A stretch of DNA of 64,000 nucleotides from Alkalihalobacillus sp. TS-13 (GCF_019720915.1 NZ_JAHKSI010000002.1:310001-374000), one strand, 5' to 3'; shown: positions 1-9,296, counted from the stretch's first letter. Numbers and translations: made by a program. Notes: generated from the sequence alone by a model not told the origin.

Positions 1-2
1 CG

Positions 3-761
3 CGCTACGAGCCTGAAAATCCTCGAATGGCCGTGTTCGGTACAATCCATGAAACAGGTCATGCCCTTTATGAGCAAGGTGTGAACTCTGATTATGAAGG
101 TCGAGTGATCCGGAGAGGTGCATCATTTGGAATCCACGAGTCTCAATCTCGATTCTTGGAAAACTTCGTCGGACGTACGAAAGAGTTCTGGACATACTTC
201 TACGATGATATTAAAGCGCATTTTCCTCACCAATTAAGTGCCGTGTCCCTAGATGAATTTTATCGTGCAGTGAACTGTGTCGAGCCATCGCTTATCCGGG
301 TTGAAGCGGATGAACTGACGTATAATCTGCATATCATGCTGCGTTATGAAATTGAGAAAGGTTTGATCGCTGGAGATATCGAAGTGAAGGATCTGCCGAA
401 GATTTGGAATGAAAAGATGATGGATTATTTAGGTGTGATCCCGCCATCCAATCGACTAGGTGTACTGCAGGATGTGCACTGGTCCCACGGCGGTGTCGGC
501 TACTTCCCTTCTTATTCACTCGGCAACTTATACGGTGCGCAGATTTTAAATAAAGTGTTACAGGAATTACCGGATTTCTACGAATTGATTCAAAACGGAG
601 AGTTCATGAAGATCCGTGAATGGCTTCGTGAGAATGTCCACCAATACGGAAAGCTCTATACTCCGGGCGAACTGATCAAAAAGGTGACCGGAGAAGACCT
701 TGATGCGAAGTACCTCACCGACTACCTCGAAGAGAAATTCACCAAACTTTACGATCTTTAA
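3..761 (+). CDS. M32 family carboxypeptidase, C-terminal part
   Basis: This is the C-terminal half of a metal-dependent carboxypeptidase of the M32 (Taq) family, which removes C-terminal residues from peptides in the cytoplasm. The gene runs off the left edge of the window: the reading frame is open from position 3, before the first ATG at 27, and full family members are about 500 residues. The zinc-binding HETGH motif is encoded at 48-62, followed by the family signature IHESQSR and later the conserved GxLQDVHWSHGGVGYFPSY-type block. A strong terminator follows at 771-810. The family assignment is secure; the physiological substrate is not known. Confidence 0.93.
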   Translation, partial: RYEPENPRMAVFGTIHETGHALYEQGVNSDYEGRVIRRGASFGIHESQSRFLENFVGRTKEFWTYFYDDIKAHFPHQLSAVSLDEFYRAVNCVEPSLIRVEADELTYNLHIMLRYEIEKGLIAGDIEVKDLPKIWNEKMMDYLGVIPPSNRLGVLQDVHWSHGGVGYFPSYSLGNLYGAQILNKVLQELPDFYELIQNGEFMKIREWLRENVHQYGKLYTPGELIKKVTGEDLDAKYLTDYLEEKFTKLYDL

Positions 762-770
762 GAAGCATTG

Positions 771-810
771 AACGACGCGAAAGGGCGACTCCCCTTCCGC
801 GTCGTTTTTA
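771..810 (+). terminator. Rho-independent terminator of the M32 carboxypeptidase gene
   Basis: The arms ACGACGCG and CGCGTCGT enclose an inner AAGGG/CCCTT pair and are followed by TTTTTATTT, ten bases after the stop codon. Confidence 0.88.
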
Positions 811-821
811 TTTGGTGAGCG

Positions 822-930
822 GGTGCCAGGCACCGATTTGAATCCCTTCTCCCACAACGCTTCTCAGGTGGTGCCAGGCACTGATTTGAATCCTTACTGC
901 CCCAACGACTCTCAGATGGTGCCAGGCACC
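822..930. repeat. Three-unit array of GGTGCCAGGCAC repeats, 48-bp period
   Basis: The near-palindrome GGTGCCAGGCAC occurs at 822, 870 and 918, so the period is exactly 48 bp. The 36-bp spacers resemble one another (GATTTGAATCC near the start, CTCAG near the end). The array lies between the carboxypeptidase terminator and modA. Related arrays are at 2480-2588 and 19812-19920. It resembles REP-type elements that are mobilised in trans by RAYT (TnpA-REP) transposases, but no such transposase is in this window. Confidence 0.85.
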
Positions 931-1011
931 GATGCCGGCACCGATGCCCCTACTCCATTTGTTTTTAGGGCAGGTAGGTCACATTTTTGATATAGTAGAC
1001 GGAGAGTATAT

Positions 1012-1809
1012 GTGTTATTGGATGTGACGAGTGTGAGGAAGTACTTAATTCTGTTAGCTGCTTTATTTATAGCGCTTTTTGGTTGCCAGGGGCAGTCGAA
1101 TGACAGTAATCGAAAAGTTGAGGTGTACGTTTTAGCTGCTGCAAGCCTAACCAATGCTATGAAACAAGTTGAAAAAGAGTTTGAGGATACCCATCCAGAT
1201 ATCGAAGTGATCACGAGTTTCGCCTCTTCCGGCACGTTGCAGCGTCAAATTGAACAAGGTGCCCCAGCAGACGTTTTCATCTCTGCATCTAACTTTGAAT
1301 TTGACCGATTACGAAAGAAAGAGCTAATCCATCCTAGCTATTCGAAAACTATTTTATCCAATGAATTGGCTTTAGTAACGAATAAATCACTTAATGTCGA
1401 TATCCAAAAACCCGAAAATCTTACAAGTGATCAAATTAAACGAATTTCGATTGGTGCCCCAGAATCAGTCCCTGCAGGAAAATATGCAAAAGAAACGTTG
1501 GAAAAACTTAAACTTTGGAAGCAGATTGAAAACAAAATCGTCTATGCTAAAGACGTACAACAGGTTCTTTCATATATCGAAACTGGAAATGTCGATGCCG
1601 GATTTGTATATCGATCCGATGCCAAAACATCGTCCAAAGTCAAAATCCAATCTATAATTGCGAGTGATTTACACTCACCGATTATTTATCCAGCAGGTGT
1701 ACTGAAGAACACCCAACATCCAGAGGAAGCAAAACAGTTTTATGAGTATCTAAACAATAAGCAAGCTATGGAAACTTTTATAGATTTCGGCTTCAAGCCT
1801 ATAGATTGA
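1012..1809 (+). CDS. modA: Molybdate ABC transporter substrate-binding lipoprotein ModA
   Basis: Membrane-anchored periplasmic-binding-type protein that captures molybdate (possibly tungstate) for the ModB permease. The GTG at 1012 is chosen because GGAGAG lies six bases upstream; an overlapping ATG at 1010 closes after five codons. The N-terminus is a lipoprotein signal with the lipobox LFGC near residue 24, followed by the ModA signature VLAAASLTNAM and, later, GAPADVFISAS and PAGKYAKETLEK. The length of 265 residues is typical. modB starts ten bases after the stop, so the two are co-transcribed. I see no Mo-cofactor genes and no ModE site nearby. Confidence 0.93.
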   Translation: MLLDVTSVRKYLILLAALFIALFGCQGQSNDSNRKVEVYVLAAASLTNAMKQVEKEFEDTHPDIEVITSFASSGTLQRQIEQGAPADVFISASNFEFDRLRKKELIHPSYSKTILSNELALVTNKSLNVDIQKPENLTSDQIKRISIGAPESVPAGKYAKETLEKLKLWKQIENKIVYAKDVQQVLSYIETGNVDAGFVYRSDAKTSSKVKIQSIIASDLHSPIIYPAGVLKNTQHPEEAKQFYEYLNNKQAMETFIDFGFKPID

Positions 1810-1819
1810 GGTTTTTATC

Positions 1820-2488
1820 ATGGTCCAATCCTTTTGGTCTCCAGTTTATTTATCAATTACCATCGCAGTTACGGCAGGGACTATCGTGGCCATTCTAGGT
1901 ATTCTGTGTGGCCGTTTGATGGCGAGGAAATCGTTCACTGGTAAAACAATGGTTGAAACATTCCTCATGCTGCCGCTTGTTTTACCACCGACAGTTGTCG
2001 GTTTTTTACTTATCGTCATTTTTGGAATCAATAGTCCTGTCGGCCAAATCATCAGCCAATTATTTGGACAATCGTTGATTTTTACATGGTGGGCTGCAGT
2101 CATTGCTGGAGTCGTCGTCTCGTTTCCACTTATGTATCAATCTGCGAAAACCGGGTTTGAATCAGTGGATTACGAGATTGAGGATGCAGCAAGGATCGAC
2201 GGCGCTGGTAAGGTCCAGGTTTTTCTAAAAGTGACAATACCTCTCGCGTTGCAAGCCCTCATAACGGGCGGTGTATTAAGCTTTACGCGTGCGCTCGGAG
2301 AATTCGGTGCTACATTGATGTTCGCTGGGAACATTCCAGGCAAAACCCAAACTGTCCCGACTGCGATTTATCTTGCAATGGACTCTGGGAACATGGAGAT
2401 GGCCTGGATGTGGGTCGCCTCCATAGTCGCTCTATCTTATATCATGCTCTTCGCCATCTACCGCCTCCCCCAAAGATCGCGTGCCTGA
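1820..2488 (+). CDS. modB: Molybdate ABC transporter permease ModB
   Basis: Integral membrane subunit of the molybdate importer, 222 residues with about five to six transmembrane segments. The ABC-permease EAA loop that contacts the ATPase is visible as AARIDGAGKVQVFLKVTIPL near residue 130, and the motif GEFGATLMFAGNIPGKTQT that follows is diagnostic of ModB. A GAGGT ribosome site precedes the ATG. No modC ATPase gene follows; the next gene is convergent. As in Bacillus subtilis yvgL-yvgM, the ATPase must be supplied from another locus. The last codons and the stop (CGT GCC TGA) lie within a GTGCCTGACACC repeat unit, so the repeat has shaped the C-terminus. Confidence 0.93.
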   Translation: MVQSFWSPVYLSITIAVTAGTIVAILGILCGRLMARKSFTGKTMVETFLMLPLVLPPTVVGFLLIVIFGINSPVGQIISQLFGQSLIFTWWAAVIAGVVVSFPLMYQSAKTGFESVDYEIEDAARIDGAGKVQVFLKVTIPLALQALITGGVLSFTRALGEFGATLMFAGNIPGKTQTVPTAIYLAMDSGNMEMAWMWVASIVALSYIMLFAIYRLPQRSRA

Positions 2489-2588
2489 CACCTAAACAAA
2501 ACCCTTGTCCCGCAAGGACTCTGAAACGGTGCCAGGCACACAAATAAAACCCTTGCACAGCAAGGGTTCTGAATTAGTGCCAGACACC
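2480..2588. repeat. Three-unit GTGCCAGGCAC-type array between convergent genes
   Basis: Units GTGCCTGACACC at 2481, GGTGCCAGGCAC at 2529 and GTGCCAGACACC at 2577 repeat every 48 bp. The spacer 2549-2570 holds a perfect hairpin, AACCCTTG/CAAGGGTT, which may serve as a bidirectional terminator. The outer units overlap the last codons of modB (plus strand) and of the NCS2 permease (minus strand; codons for IGVWH and the stop). Confidence 0.85.
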
Positions 2589-3881
2589 GATTGTTTTTCC
2601 TTTTTGATCTTTCGTCTTGTTCTTTCTTCTGATTGCTTGCTCTAAGATAATGCAGATGATTACGCCGACGATCATTCCATTGTTCAAGACTGAAGCTAAT
2701 GCTGGATGGATACCCGCTAATGAGGCAGGTGTCAAAAACATCACACCTATTCCGATCATAAGGGAGAGGCTGATGATGAAGAGGCTGTGCTGATCTCTCT
2801 CCGCCTTCATATAAGCTTGCAATCCGATGACCAGCATATTCGAAAAGGCGAGCAACATACTCGCGTATCCGACTGGAACCGGGATTGAAGCGAAGAACAT
2901 CGTAATGGCCGGAAAGAAGCTCAATATCAACAACAGCAAGCTGCCCACCACGAATGGAAGCCTCTCTTTCATCCGGGTCGATAAAATGAACCCTGCTGTA
3001 TACGAGAGCGGAACCATTCCAATCGCAGAAAACACGCCCGAAAGGATTTGACTGATCCCCATTACAATGCCAGCCTGGTTGTAGCGTGAATCAGAGGTAT
3101 CCTCCAAAACTTCCCCGACCACATCGATACTAGCGACAAAATTGATCAACAACAATAGGGTGACGACAGCAGATGTTACTACAATCCCTAAATCAAATAC
3201 TGGTACTCCCCAAACGAAGACCTCAGGAAACGAGACCAGGCTTTGTCCATTGAACGGGATTCTCTTCTCGATATCAAACAAGATGAATAATAGCCAACCC
3301 ACAGCGATTCCAAACAACACAGAATAACTCTTCAAATAAAACCAGCGGCTAGTTGCAAACAGGATCGTCACAAGTGCTGTCACTATTCCGAGGACCGCTA
3401 CAGTTCCGTGAACTTCATTTGTAAAATAACCGACTCCTAAGATCCCTTTGATGAACGGTCCACTTATTTGGGTGACCAAAAGGATGAAATACGTTCCAGT
3501 GACGATCGGCGTAAAAATTCGTTTCACCTGTTCTATCACACGGAACACACTCAGTAAAATGAACAAGACACCACTGACGAGCATGCCCATTTCAATACTC
3601 CGTAAAACTTCGGAAGCATCAGCGGAAATCGTAGAACCAAGCCCCGCAAACAAAAGGAAGACCCCCCACCATAAAACTGCAGGACCTTCGACAATCGGTT
3701 TTTTATGACCGAAAAAGGCTTGCAGAAGCGATACGATTCCAATCACGAAAAAGGTTCGCTGAACAAAAGTTGAAATTTCCAATACTGACATACCAAATGC
3801 AGCACCGATCGTTAACGGTGCAACGACACTACCCGCGAGAATGAAAACGAACCACTGAAGCGAAGCTAATATACCCTTCAC
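2574..3881 (-). CDS. NCS2-family nucleobase permease, last gene of the pxp operon
   Basis: Membrane transporter of 435 residues with about 12-14 hydrophobic segments, related to the xanthine/uracil (nucleobase:cation symporter 2) family. The N-terminal block SVVAPLTIGAAFGM and the central segment around NFVASIDVVGEVL correspond to the conserved core helices of the family. It starts immediately after the ycsI stop with no gap, so it is translationally linked to the 5-oxoproline cluster, a position not occupied by a permease in the B. subtilis kip operon. Substrate unknown; a purine/pyrimidine is the family default, but a cyclic amide such as 5-oxoproline is conceivable from context. Confidence 0.8.
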   Translation of the reverse strand: MKGILASLQWFVFILAGSVVAPLTIGAAFGMSVLEISTFVQRTFFVIGIVSLLQAFFGHKKPIVEGPAVLWWGVFLLFAGLGSTISADASEVLRSIEMGMLVSGVLFILLSVFRVIEQVKRIFTPIVTGTYFILLVTQISGPFIKGILGVGYFTNEVHGTVAVLGIVTALVTILFATSRWFYLKSYSVLFGIAVGWLLFILFDIEKRIPFNGQSLVSFPEVFVWGVPVFDLGIVVTSAVVTLLLLINFVASIDVVGEVLEDTSDSRYNQAGIVMGISQILSGVFSAIGMVPLSYTAGFILSTRMKERLPFVVGSLLLLILSFFPAITMFFASIPVPVGYASMLLAFSNMLVIGLQAYMKAERDQHSLFIISLSLMIGIGVMFLTPASLAGIHPALASVLNNGMIVGVIICIILEQAIRRKNKTKDQKGKTIGVWH

Positions 3882-4673
3882 TTATAGGACCTCAAACTCT
3901 TCATCGGTCCAGTCTGTTATGAACATATGTCCAGGTGAGTGCGTAATCATCAACTCAGGTTTGATAGTCATTGCGATGTTTTGAGGTGTTACCCCACATG
4001 CCCAGAAGACTGGTATTTCCCCTTTTTGTACCGTTACCGGTTCTCCGAAGTCTGGTTGAGCCAAATCATGGATTCCAATTTGTTCCGGATGTCCGATATG
4101 CACAGGTGCCCCGTGGACAGAGGGAAATCTCGAGGTGATCCGGACCGCATCGGCTACATGACGAGCCGGGATCGGTCTCATACTGACGACCATGTTCCCA
4201 TCAAAGGATCCTGCTCCGACACAATTCAAATTGGTCTTGTACATCGGTACATTGCAACCTTCTTCAATATGCCGCACAGGAATGCCTTTTTCCAACAAGG
4301 CATTCTCAAAAGTAAAACTACATCCTAAAAGAAAACCGACCATCTCTTCATCCCATAACGAAGCGATATCCGTCACTTCTCGGGTAAGAACCCCATTTTC
4401 ATACACATTATACTTCGGCAAATCCACCCGCAAGTCAGCATCTGGAGCAGCCATCTTCGGAACCGGAGAACCGAGATCGGTCACATCAAGAACTGGACAT
4501 GGCTTCGGATTCCTTTGGCAAAACAACAAGAAATCAAAAGCAAGGTCTCTTGGTAGAACAACAAGATTTGCCTGCGTGTAGCCCTGTGCCATCCCAGATG
4601 TCGGCTTGATCCACTCATTCGAGCGACACAACCGTCTCGCCTCGGCTGGACTTATATCACGATATTCCCTCAT
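3882..4673 (-). CDS. ycsI: YcsI-type DUF1445 protein (putative hydro-lyase)
   Basis: A 263-residue cytoplasmic protein of the DUF1445/YcsI family, annotated elsewhere as a putative hydro-lyase and related to D-glutamate cyclases. Family blocks visible are [42 protein letters not shown] and the C-terminal FWACGVTPQ and [12 protein letters not shown]. It lies 21 bases after the NRAMP-like gene and abuts the NCS2 permease. In Bacillus the gene always travels with the pxpABC set. D-glutamate cyclase relatives form 5-oxo-D-proline from D-glutamate, which would link it to the cluster, but that role is inferred. Confidence 0.88.
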   Translation of the reverse strand: MREYRDISPAEARRLCRSNEWIKPTSGMAQGYTQANLVVLPRDLAFDFLLFCQRNPKPCPVLDVTDLGSPVPKMAAPDADLRVDLPKYNVYENGVLTREVTDIASLWDEEMVGFLLGCSFTFENALLEKGIPVRHIEEGCNVPMYKTNLNCVGAGSFDGNMVVSMRPIPARHVADAVRITSRFPSVHGAPVHIGHPEQIGIHDLAQPDFGEPVTVQKGEIPVFWACGVTPQNIAMTIKPELMITHSPGHMFITDWTDEEFEVL

Positions 4674-4694
4674 CTCTAACCCCCTCCTCCGAGA

Positions 4695-5882
4695 TTATTG
4701 GAATAATTGCGGCAGTTGATCGATCATCGTGATGATACCCATGTAAGACATGGCAATTACGATGACTCCTCCAAAAACAGTCAACCATAAAGGATGTTTG
4801 TAGTCCCCGACAATTTTCCGGTTATATGCTGCAATCAGCATTACACCAAGTGAAATCGGCAAAATCAATCCATTCAAAGCCCCAGCAAGGATCAATACAC
4901 TTACCGGTTTTCCTATTGATACGAAAACAAATGTGGATACGGAAATGAAGCCAACGATCAACCACTTATGGTATTTTTCCAGCTTTGGGTTGAAGGTTCT
5001 GATGAACGACACCGACGTATAGGCAGCACCGATGACCGAGGTGATGGCAGCCGCCCACATGATGACCCCGAAGATTTTATATCCAATGTCGCCTGCAGCC
5101 AATTGGAATACTGAGGCTGGCGGGTTTGATGGATCCAGGGATAAACCTTGCGAAACCACACCTAATGTAGCTAGGAATAGGAAAATCCGCATGATTGATG
5201 CGATCCCGATTGCGGAGACAGAACTCTTTGTCACTTCAGGTAGATTATCGACGCCTTTTACACCTGCATCCAGTAATCGATGTCCACCTGAAAATGTGAT
5301 ATAGCCTCCGACTGTTCCCCCGACTAATGTTACAATCGCGATGAAATCAATTTTATCAGGAACAAATGTCTTGACCGCCGCTTCTCCAACAGGTGGAGAC
5401 GCAGAGAACATGACATAAACCGTAAGGGCGATCATGATGAAGCCTAAAACCTGTGTGAATCGGTCCATGACCTTATTCGCTTCACGTAAAAGAAAGATCC
5501 CGACAGCGATGATTCCACTCAACAATGCACCTATTTCAGGTGAAACGCCCAGCAAAACGTTAGAACCTAACCCAGCCCCTGCGATGTTTCCAATATTGAA
5601 AGCCAATCCTCCAATGACGATCAACAACGCTACGAAATAACCGAGTCCAGGTAAAACCATGTTCGCAATGTCTTGTGTCCTTCTCTCTGAAACGGCAATA
5701 ATTCGCCAGATGTTCAGTTGTGCTCCGATATCAATGATGATCGATACTAAAATGACGAATCCGAAACTTGCTAACAATGCTTCTGTAAAGTAGGTTGTTT
5801 GTGTAAGAAATCCTGGTCCGATAGCCGACGTTGCCATCAGGAACGCCGCACCCAACAAAATACTTCTGTTTGACTGCTTCAT
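4695..5882 (-). CDS. ycsG: YcsG-type NRAMP-superfamily transporter of the 5-oxoproline cluster
   Basis: Integral membrane protein of 395 residues with about 11 helices. The first helix carries the NRAMP-like pattern GPGFLTQTTYFTEALLASFG; the metal-coordinating DPGN motif of true Mn/Fe transporters is absent, so manganese transport is unlikely. It matches YcsG of B. subtilis, found in the same operon position between pxpA and ycsI. Ten bases separate it from pxpA. Context suggests uptake of 5-oxoproline or a related organic solute; this is an inference from gene order. Confidence 0.85.
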   Translation of the reverse strand: MKQSNRSILLGAAFLMATSAIGPGFLTQTTYFTEALLASFGFVILVSIIIDIGAQLNIWRIIAVSERRTQDIANMVLPGLGYFVALLIVIGGLAFNIGNIAGAGLGSNVLLGVSPEIGALLSGIIAVGIFLLREANKVMDRFTQVLGFIMIALTVYVMFSASPPVGEAAVKTFVPDKIDFIAIVTLVGGTVGGYITFSGGHRLLDAGVKGVDNLPEVTKSSVSAIGIASIMRIFLFLATLGVVSQGLSLDPSNPPASVFQLAAGDIGYKIFGVIMWAAAITSVIGAAYTSVSFIRTFNPKLEKYHKWLIVGFISVSTFVFVSIGKPVSVLILAGALNGLILPISLGVMLIAAYNRKIVGDYKHPLWLTVFGGVIVIAMSYMGIITMIDQLPQLFQ

Positions 5883-5892
5883 CCCTTGCCTC

Positions 5893-6663
5893 CTATTTGT
5901 TGGTCATTCCAACCTTTTCTATGGTGATTCCTGCTTCTTTCAATCCAGTCCTGATGTTTCGGGCAAATGAGAGGGCGCTTGCCCCATCTCCATGAATACA
6001 AATAGTGTCCGCTTCAATTGGGATATCAATTCCCTGTAGGCACGTCACCTTACGTTCCTTTACCATCGTGACCACTTGCTGAAGGGATTTCTCCTCCTCT
6101 TCAATCAATGCATTCACAAGTTTCCGGGAAGTCAGCGAACCGTCCTCTTGGTAGGTTCGATCTGAAAAAACCTCGCTGGCTGTCCGGATCCCTGTCTTTT
6201 CACCAGCTTTGATCAACTCACTTCCAGATAATCCGAAGAGAATCAATTCTGGATCGATGCCATAAACCGCTTCAGCAATTGCCTCAGCAAGCGCTGGGTC
6301 TTTCGCCGCCATATTGTAAAGAGCCCCGTGCGGTTTTACATGTTGCATGACACAGCCTTCAGAACGAACAAACCCATAAAGAGCACCGATCTGATAGGTG
6401 ACTAGGTCATAGGCTTCTTCTGAGGAAATCTTCATCTCACGCCTACCGAATCCCACAAGGTCCTGAAGTCCAGGATGCGCTCCGATCGCAACGTTCTTCT
6501 CCATTGCCATTTTGACGGTCTTCCGCATGACTGAAGGATCACCAGCATGAAACCCGCATGCGATATTCGCTGAAGTCACGTAATCAAGGATTGCTTCATC
6601 AGATCCCTTTACATAGGTTCCGAAGCTTTCTCCTAAATCACAATTCAAATCTACTGTATTCAT
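5893..6663 (-). CDS. pxpA: 5-oxoprolinase subunit A (LamB/YcsF family)
   Basis: Subunit A of the ATP-dependent 5-oxoprolinase PxpABC, which opens the 5-oxo-L-proline ring to give glutamate, a housekeeping reaction because 5-oxoproline forms spontaneously from glutamine. The 256 residues begin with the family signature [14 protein letters not shown] and contain [37 protein letters not shown] and [14 protein letters not shown]. The ATG overlaps the pxpC stop by four bases, indicating translational coupling in the order pxpB-pxpC-pxpA. Confidence 0.95.
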   Translation of the reverse strand: MNTVDLNCDLGESFGTYVKGSDEAILDYVTSANIACGFHAGDPSVMRKTVKMAMEKNVAIGAHPGLQDLVGFGRREMKISSEEAYDLVTYQIGALYGFVRSEGCVMQHVKPHGALYNMAAKDPALAEAIAEAVYGIDPELILFGLSGSELIKAGEKTGIRTASEVFSDRTYQEDGSLTSRKLVNALIEEEEKSLQQVVTMVKERKVTCLQGIDIPIEADTICIHGDGASALSFARNIRTGLKEAGITIEKVGMTNK

Positions 6664-7670
6664 TGGTTGAGCCCTCCTTCTCTCAGCTTCAAAGAAATTC
6701 CTTGTTCAAGCTGTTGCAAATGTCGTTCCTGCTCAAGATACAACGTTTCAGCCTCAGGATGGGTGATGAGCTTGAATCTGACTTTCTCCCCTGGTTTCAG
6801 CTGTGCGACCTTTGAATAATCAACTGAAGCGATCTGGGCAATTTTCGGATAACCTCCAGTTGTCTGGCGATCTGCTAACAGTGCGATCAAATTCCCTTCT
6901 GAAGGTACCTGGATCGTTCCGAACGTAACCGCTTCCGAAATCATTTCTACCTGATCTGAAAGCTCTAACCGCTCACCCTTGAACCGGAAGCCCATCCGAT
7001 CCGATTGAGGAGTCAGCTCAAACTCAGTACTTGTAAATTTGGCCTGAGTTTCTTTCGTAAAATTGTCCCATTCCCGGCCAGGAATGACACGGAGAATGTC
7101 GTGCTTCTCCGCTTCTGTACTCCACTCTGAAGCTGAAAACCAATCTGATTCTACGTAAGACTGGTCAGGATCTGAAAGCTGTTGGAGAATATGATTCGCC
7201 TTCTCACTTCTTTCTCCTATTTTCAAACAGTCTCCGGCGTCCAATGCCCTGCCTTCAAAACCTCCGATTTCAGCGCGGATATATGTGGAACGGCTGTTCA
7301 TGATCACTGGCACATCAATTCCGCCAGCGACTGCCAGGTATGAGCGACATCCTGCCGTACAGGCTCCAAACTTTAACACAGTCCCGGCTTTAACATAGAT
7401 CGGACGCCACATTTTCACTGGCTCCCCATTTATCTTCGGAGAAAAGTCTCCACCCGTCATTGTGATCACCGTATCTTCCTGCAACTTGATTTCAGGTCCT
7501 TTCATTGTCATTTCGATAGCGGCTTCGTTGTTACTGTTTCCTACTAAAAGATTCCCGATTCGATAGGCCAGCTGGTCCATCGCACCGCTTACAATCACGC
7601 CGTAACGTTGATATCCATAGCGTCCAGCATCCTGAACTGTCGTCTGCAGTCCCGGTTTTACAATCTTCAT
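6660..7670 (-). CDS. pxpC: 5-oxoprolinase subunit C (KipA, biotin-dependent carboxyltransferase-like)
   Basis: Subunit C of PxpABC, also known as KipA, 336 residues. The start reads [20 protein letters not shown], the signature of the family; further blocks are [27 protein letters not shown] and [10 protein letters not shown]. In B. subtilis KipA binds KipI and opposes its inhibition of the sporulation kinase KinA, so this protein may have that second role here. It overlaps pxpB by four bases at its start and pxpA by four at its end. Confidence 0.94.
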   Translation of the reverse strand: MKIVKPGLQTTVQDAGRYGYQRYGVIVSGAMDQLAYRIGNLLVGNSNNEAAIEMTMKGPEIKLQEDTVITMTGGDFSPKINGEPVKMWRPIYVKAGTVLKFGACTAGCRSYLAVAGGIDVPVIMNSRSTYIRAEIGGFEGRALDAGDCLKIGERSEKANHILQQLSDPDQSYVESDWFSASEWSTEAEKHDILRVIPGREWDNFTKETQAKFTSTEFELTPQSDRMGFRFKGERLELSDQVEMISEAVTFGTIQVPSEGNLIALLADRQTTGGYPKIAQIASVDYSKVAQLKPGEKVRFKLITHPEAETLYLEQERHLQQLEQGISLKLREGGLNQ

Positions 7671-8386
7671 CCCTGTTCCCCCTTCAATTTCTCGAATTCC
7701 TCTGATGAAATTGGATGAAAACGTATTTTATCCCCAGCCCGTAATAATGTCGGCGGGTCTTGTTTAATATCAAACAGTTTCAGCGGTGTTTGCCCGATCA
7801 ATTGCCAGCCGCCAGGAGTTTCGATCGGATAGATTCCAGTTTGAGAACCTGCAATACCGACAGAGCCCTCAGGTATTTTCAAACGAGGGGACTCCTTCCG
7901 AGGTGCTGCAATTTTTTCAGACATACCTCCTAAATATGGGAAGCCCGGCGCGAAACCTATCATATACACCAGATAGTCTGCTTCCGTGTGGATGTCAATG
8001 ACTTCCTCTTTGGTGAGGTTGTTATGTTTAGCGACAAATTCCAAATCTGGACCGAGTTCTCCACCATAACAAACTGGTATTTCTACAGTCCTGGTTTCGC
8101 CTTCGTTTTCTGCTCCAATCCGAGTCAATGCTTGTTCAATTGCATGACATACCAATTCATATGGAGATTTCTTTTTTTGCTCTTTACTTTCGTGAAGTAC
8201 ATTGAGTGGATCATAAAAGACCGTGACACTTGTAAAAGCTGGAACGAATTCAACCATTCCAGGCAGTGGTTGTTCCTCGAGGAAAATCGAGATATTCCGT
8301 ACAAGAATATGAGTTTCTTCAGTAATTTTATCATCAAGATGTATAATGACCGCCGAATCCCCTAGAGGATGTAGTTCATACTTCAA
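7667..8386 (-). CDS. pxpB: 5-oxoprolinase subunit B (KipI)
   Basis: Subunit B of PxpABC, 239 residues. The N-terminus YELHPLGDSAVIIHL and the central GFAPGFPYLGG and PEGSVGIAGSQTGIYPIETPGG blocks are typical. KipI of B. subtilis inhibits autophosphorylation of KinA through its C-terminal cyclophilin-like domain. The gene starts 18 bases after kipR, making it the first structural gene of the operon. Confidence 0.94.
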   Translation of the reverse strand: MKYELHPLGDSAVIIHLDDKITEETHILVRNISIFLEEQPLPGMVEFVPAFTSVTVFYDPLNVLHESKEQKKKSPYELVCHAIEQALTRIGAENEGETRTVEIPVCYGGELGPDLEFVAKHNNLTKEEVIDIHTEADYLVYMIGFAPGFPYLGGMSEKIAAPRKESPRLKIPEGSVGIAGSQTGIYPIETPGGWQLIGQTPLKLFDIKQDPPTLLRAGDKIRFHPISSEEFEKLKGEQG

Positions 8387-8404
8387 ATTAGCACCTCCAT
8401 CTGA

Positions 8405-9163
8405 TCAGCCATTCCATCCGATCGATTTTGAGATTTCATAGGCTGCTTGCTTCACTTGCTCTGTCAAATGTGTAATCTTGTCAGGATTTCGAAAACGATT
8501 TTCAGGTCCCACTATACTGAGGCCAGCAAAAATCTGATCATCATGACCGTAAATCGGTGCCGCAATCGCTGAGGAATCATCATGCAATTCAGAATGGCTC
8601 ACTGTATAACCTTTGGACCTCGTCTCGGCTAACACTTGCCTCAACGCTTTTTTGTCTGTAAGCGTTCCTGAAGCGATAGGCTGTAATTTTATCGTTTCGA
8701 TATAGTGATCTCTTTCTTCTTCAGGCAAAAAAGCTAATAGAACTCGCGGGCATGCGCCTGCATATAACGGGGCACTGCGTCCGATTCCGGTAAAAACCCT
8801 CACCGGTTTATCTGTCTCGATTTTTTCAATATAGATGGCTTCATAATGTTCTCGGACAATCAAATTGACGGCTTCCCCAAGCTCGTCCTTCAGCTGCCTC
8901 ATGATTGGGATTGCAGCCTTGCGAATATCCATGCGCTCTTTGACTAACTGTCCATATTGGAGAAAACCTAAACCTAATTCATATTCTCCATGACGATTTT
9001 TTTTGAGGAATCCTGTTTCTTCTAATGATAGAACCATACGATAGACGGTCGTTTTCGGCATCGAGGTAAGTTTGCTCAATTGTGGAAGAGAAAGTGATTT
9101 GTTGGCTTTAAAAAGGCTCAATAATTCCATCGCTTTGATGACTGTTGTATTCTTTTCTTTCAT
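8405..9163 (-). CDS. kipR: IclR-family regulator KipR of the pxp operon
   Basis: An IclR-type repressor with an N-terminal winged helix (KAMELLSLFKANKSLSLPQL, then SKLTSMPKTTVYRMV as the recognition region) and a C-terminal effector-binding domain containing the family pattern YEAIYIEKIE and GRSAPLYAGACPRVLLAF. I place the start at the ATG at 9163: GAGGTG lies four bases upstream, whereas the in-frame TTG at 9175 overlaps that ribosome site. It is the first gene of the operon, directly behind a promoter flanked by TTCCG/CGGAA half-sites, so autorepression together with the whole operon is likely. Confidence 0.9.
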   Translation of the reverse strand: MKEKNTTVIKAMELLSLFKANKSLSLPQLSKLTSMPKTTVYRMVLSLEETGFLKKNRHGEYELGLGFLQYGQLVKERMDIRKAAIPIMRQLKDELGEAVNLIVREHYEAIYIEKIETDKPVRVFTGIGRSAPLYAGACPRVLLAFLPEEERDHYIETIKLQPIASGTLTDKKALRQVLAETRSKGYTVSHSELHDDSSAIAAPIYGHDDQIFAGLSIVGPENRFRNPDKITHLTEQVKQAAYEISKSIGWNG

Positions 9164-9188
9164 TCTACACCTCAAAAAACAACTGACG

Positions 9189-9261
9189 TTCCGTTATTCG
9201 GAATATATGTTCCGAATATAACGCTTTCACTCATTATAGTCTGAATTGTCGGAATCATCAA
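9189..9261 (-). promoter_or_regulatory. Promoter and KipR operator of the pxp operon
   Basis: On the minus strand TTGATG (9261-9256), a 17-base spacer and TATAAT (9238-9233) make a good sigma-A promoter. Downstream, TTCCGTTATTCGGAA (9189-9203) is an inverted repeat TTCCG-N5-CGGAA, and a third half-site TTCCG at 9210 forms a second inverted pair TTCGGAA-N6-TTCCGAA (9197-9216). A fourth half-site CGGAA (9250-9254) lies in the promoter spacer. This is the layout expected for an IclR-family repressor binding just after the start point. Assignment to KipR is by position. Confidence 0.75.
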
Positions 9262-9296
9262 TGTATATATTTCCCATATCTCGCCCTCTGAAACTA

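Noticed and set aside
822-930. Regularly spaced GGTGCCAGGCAC units taken as a CRISPR array
   Set aside because: The repeat is only 12 bases, the 36-bp spacers resemble each other, arrays always have about three units, and no cas genes are present.
1820-2488. Loss of modC as a sign of a broken molybdate transporter
   Set aside because: Bacillus subtilis also has modA-modB-type genes without an adjacent modC, so a remote ATPase is normal for the group.
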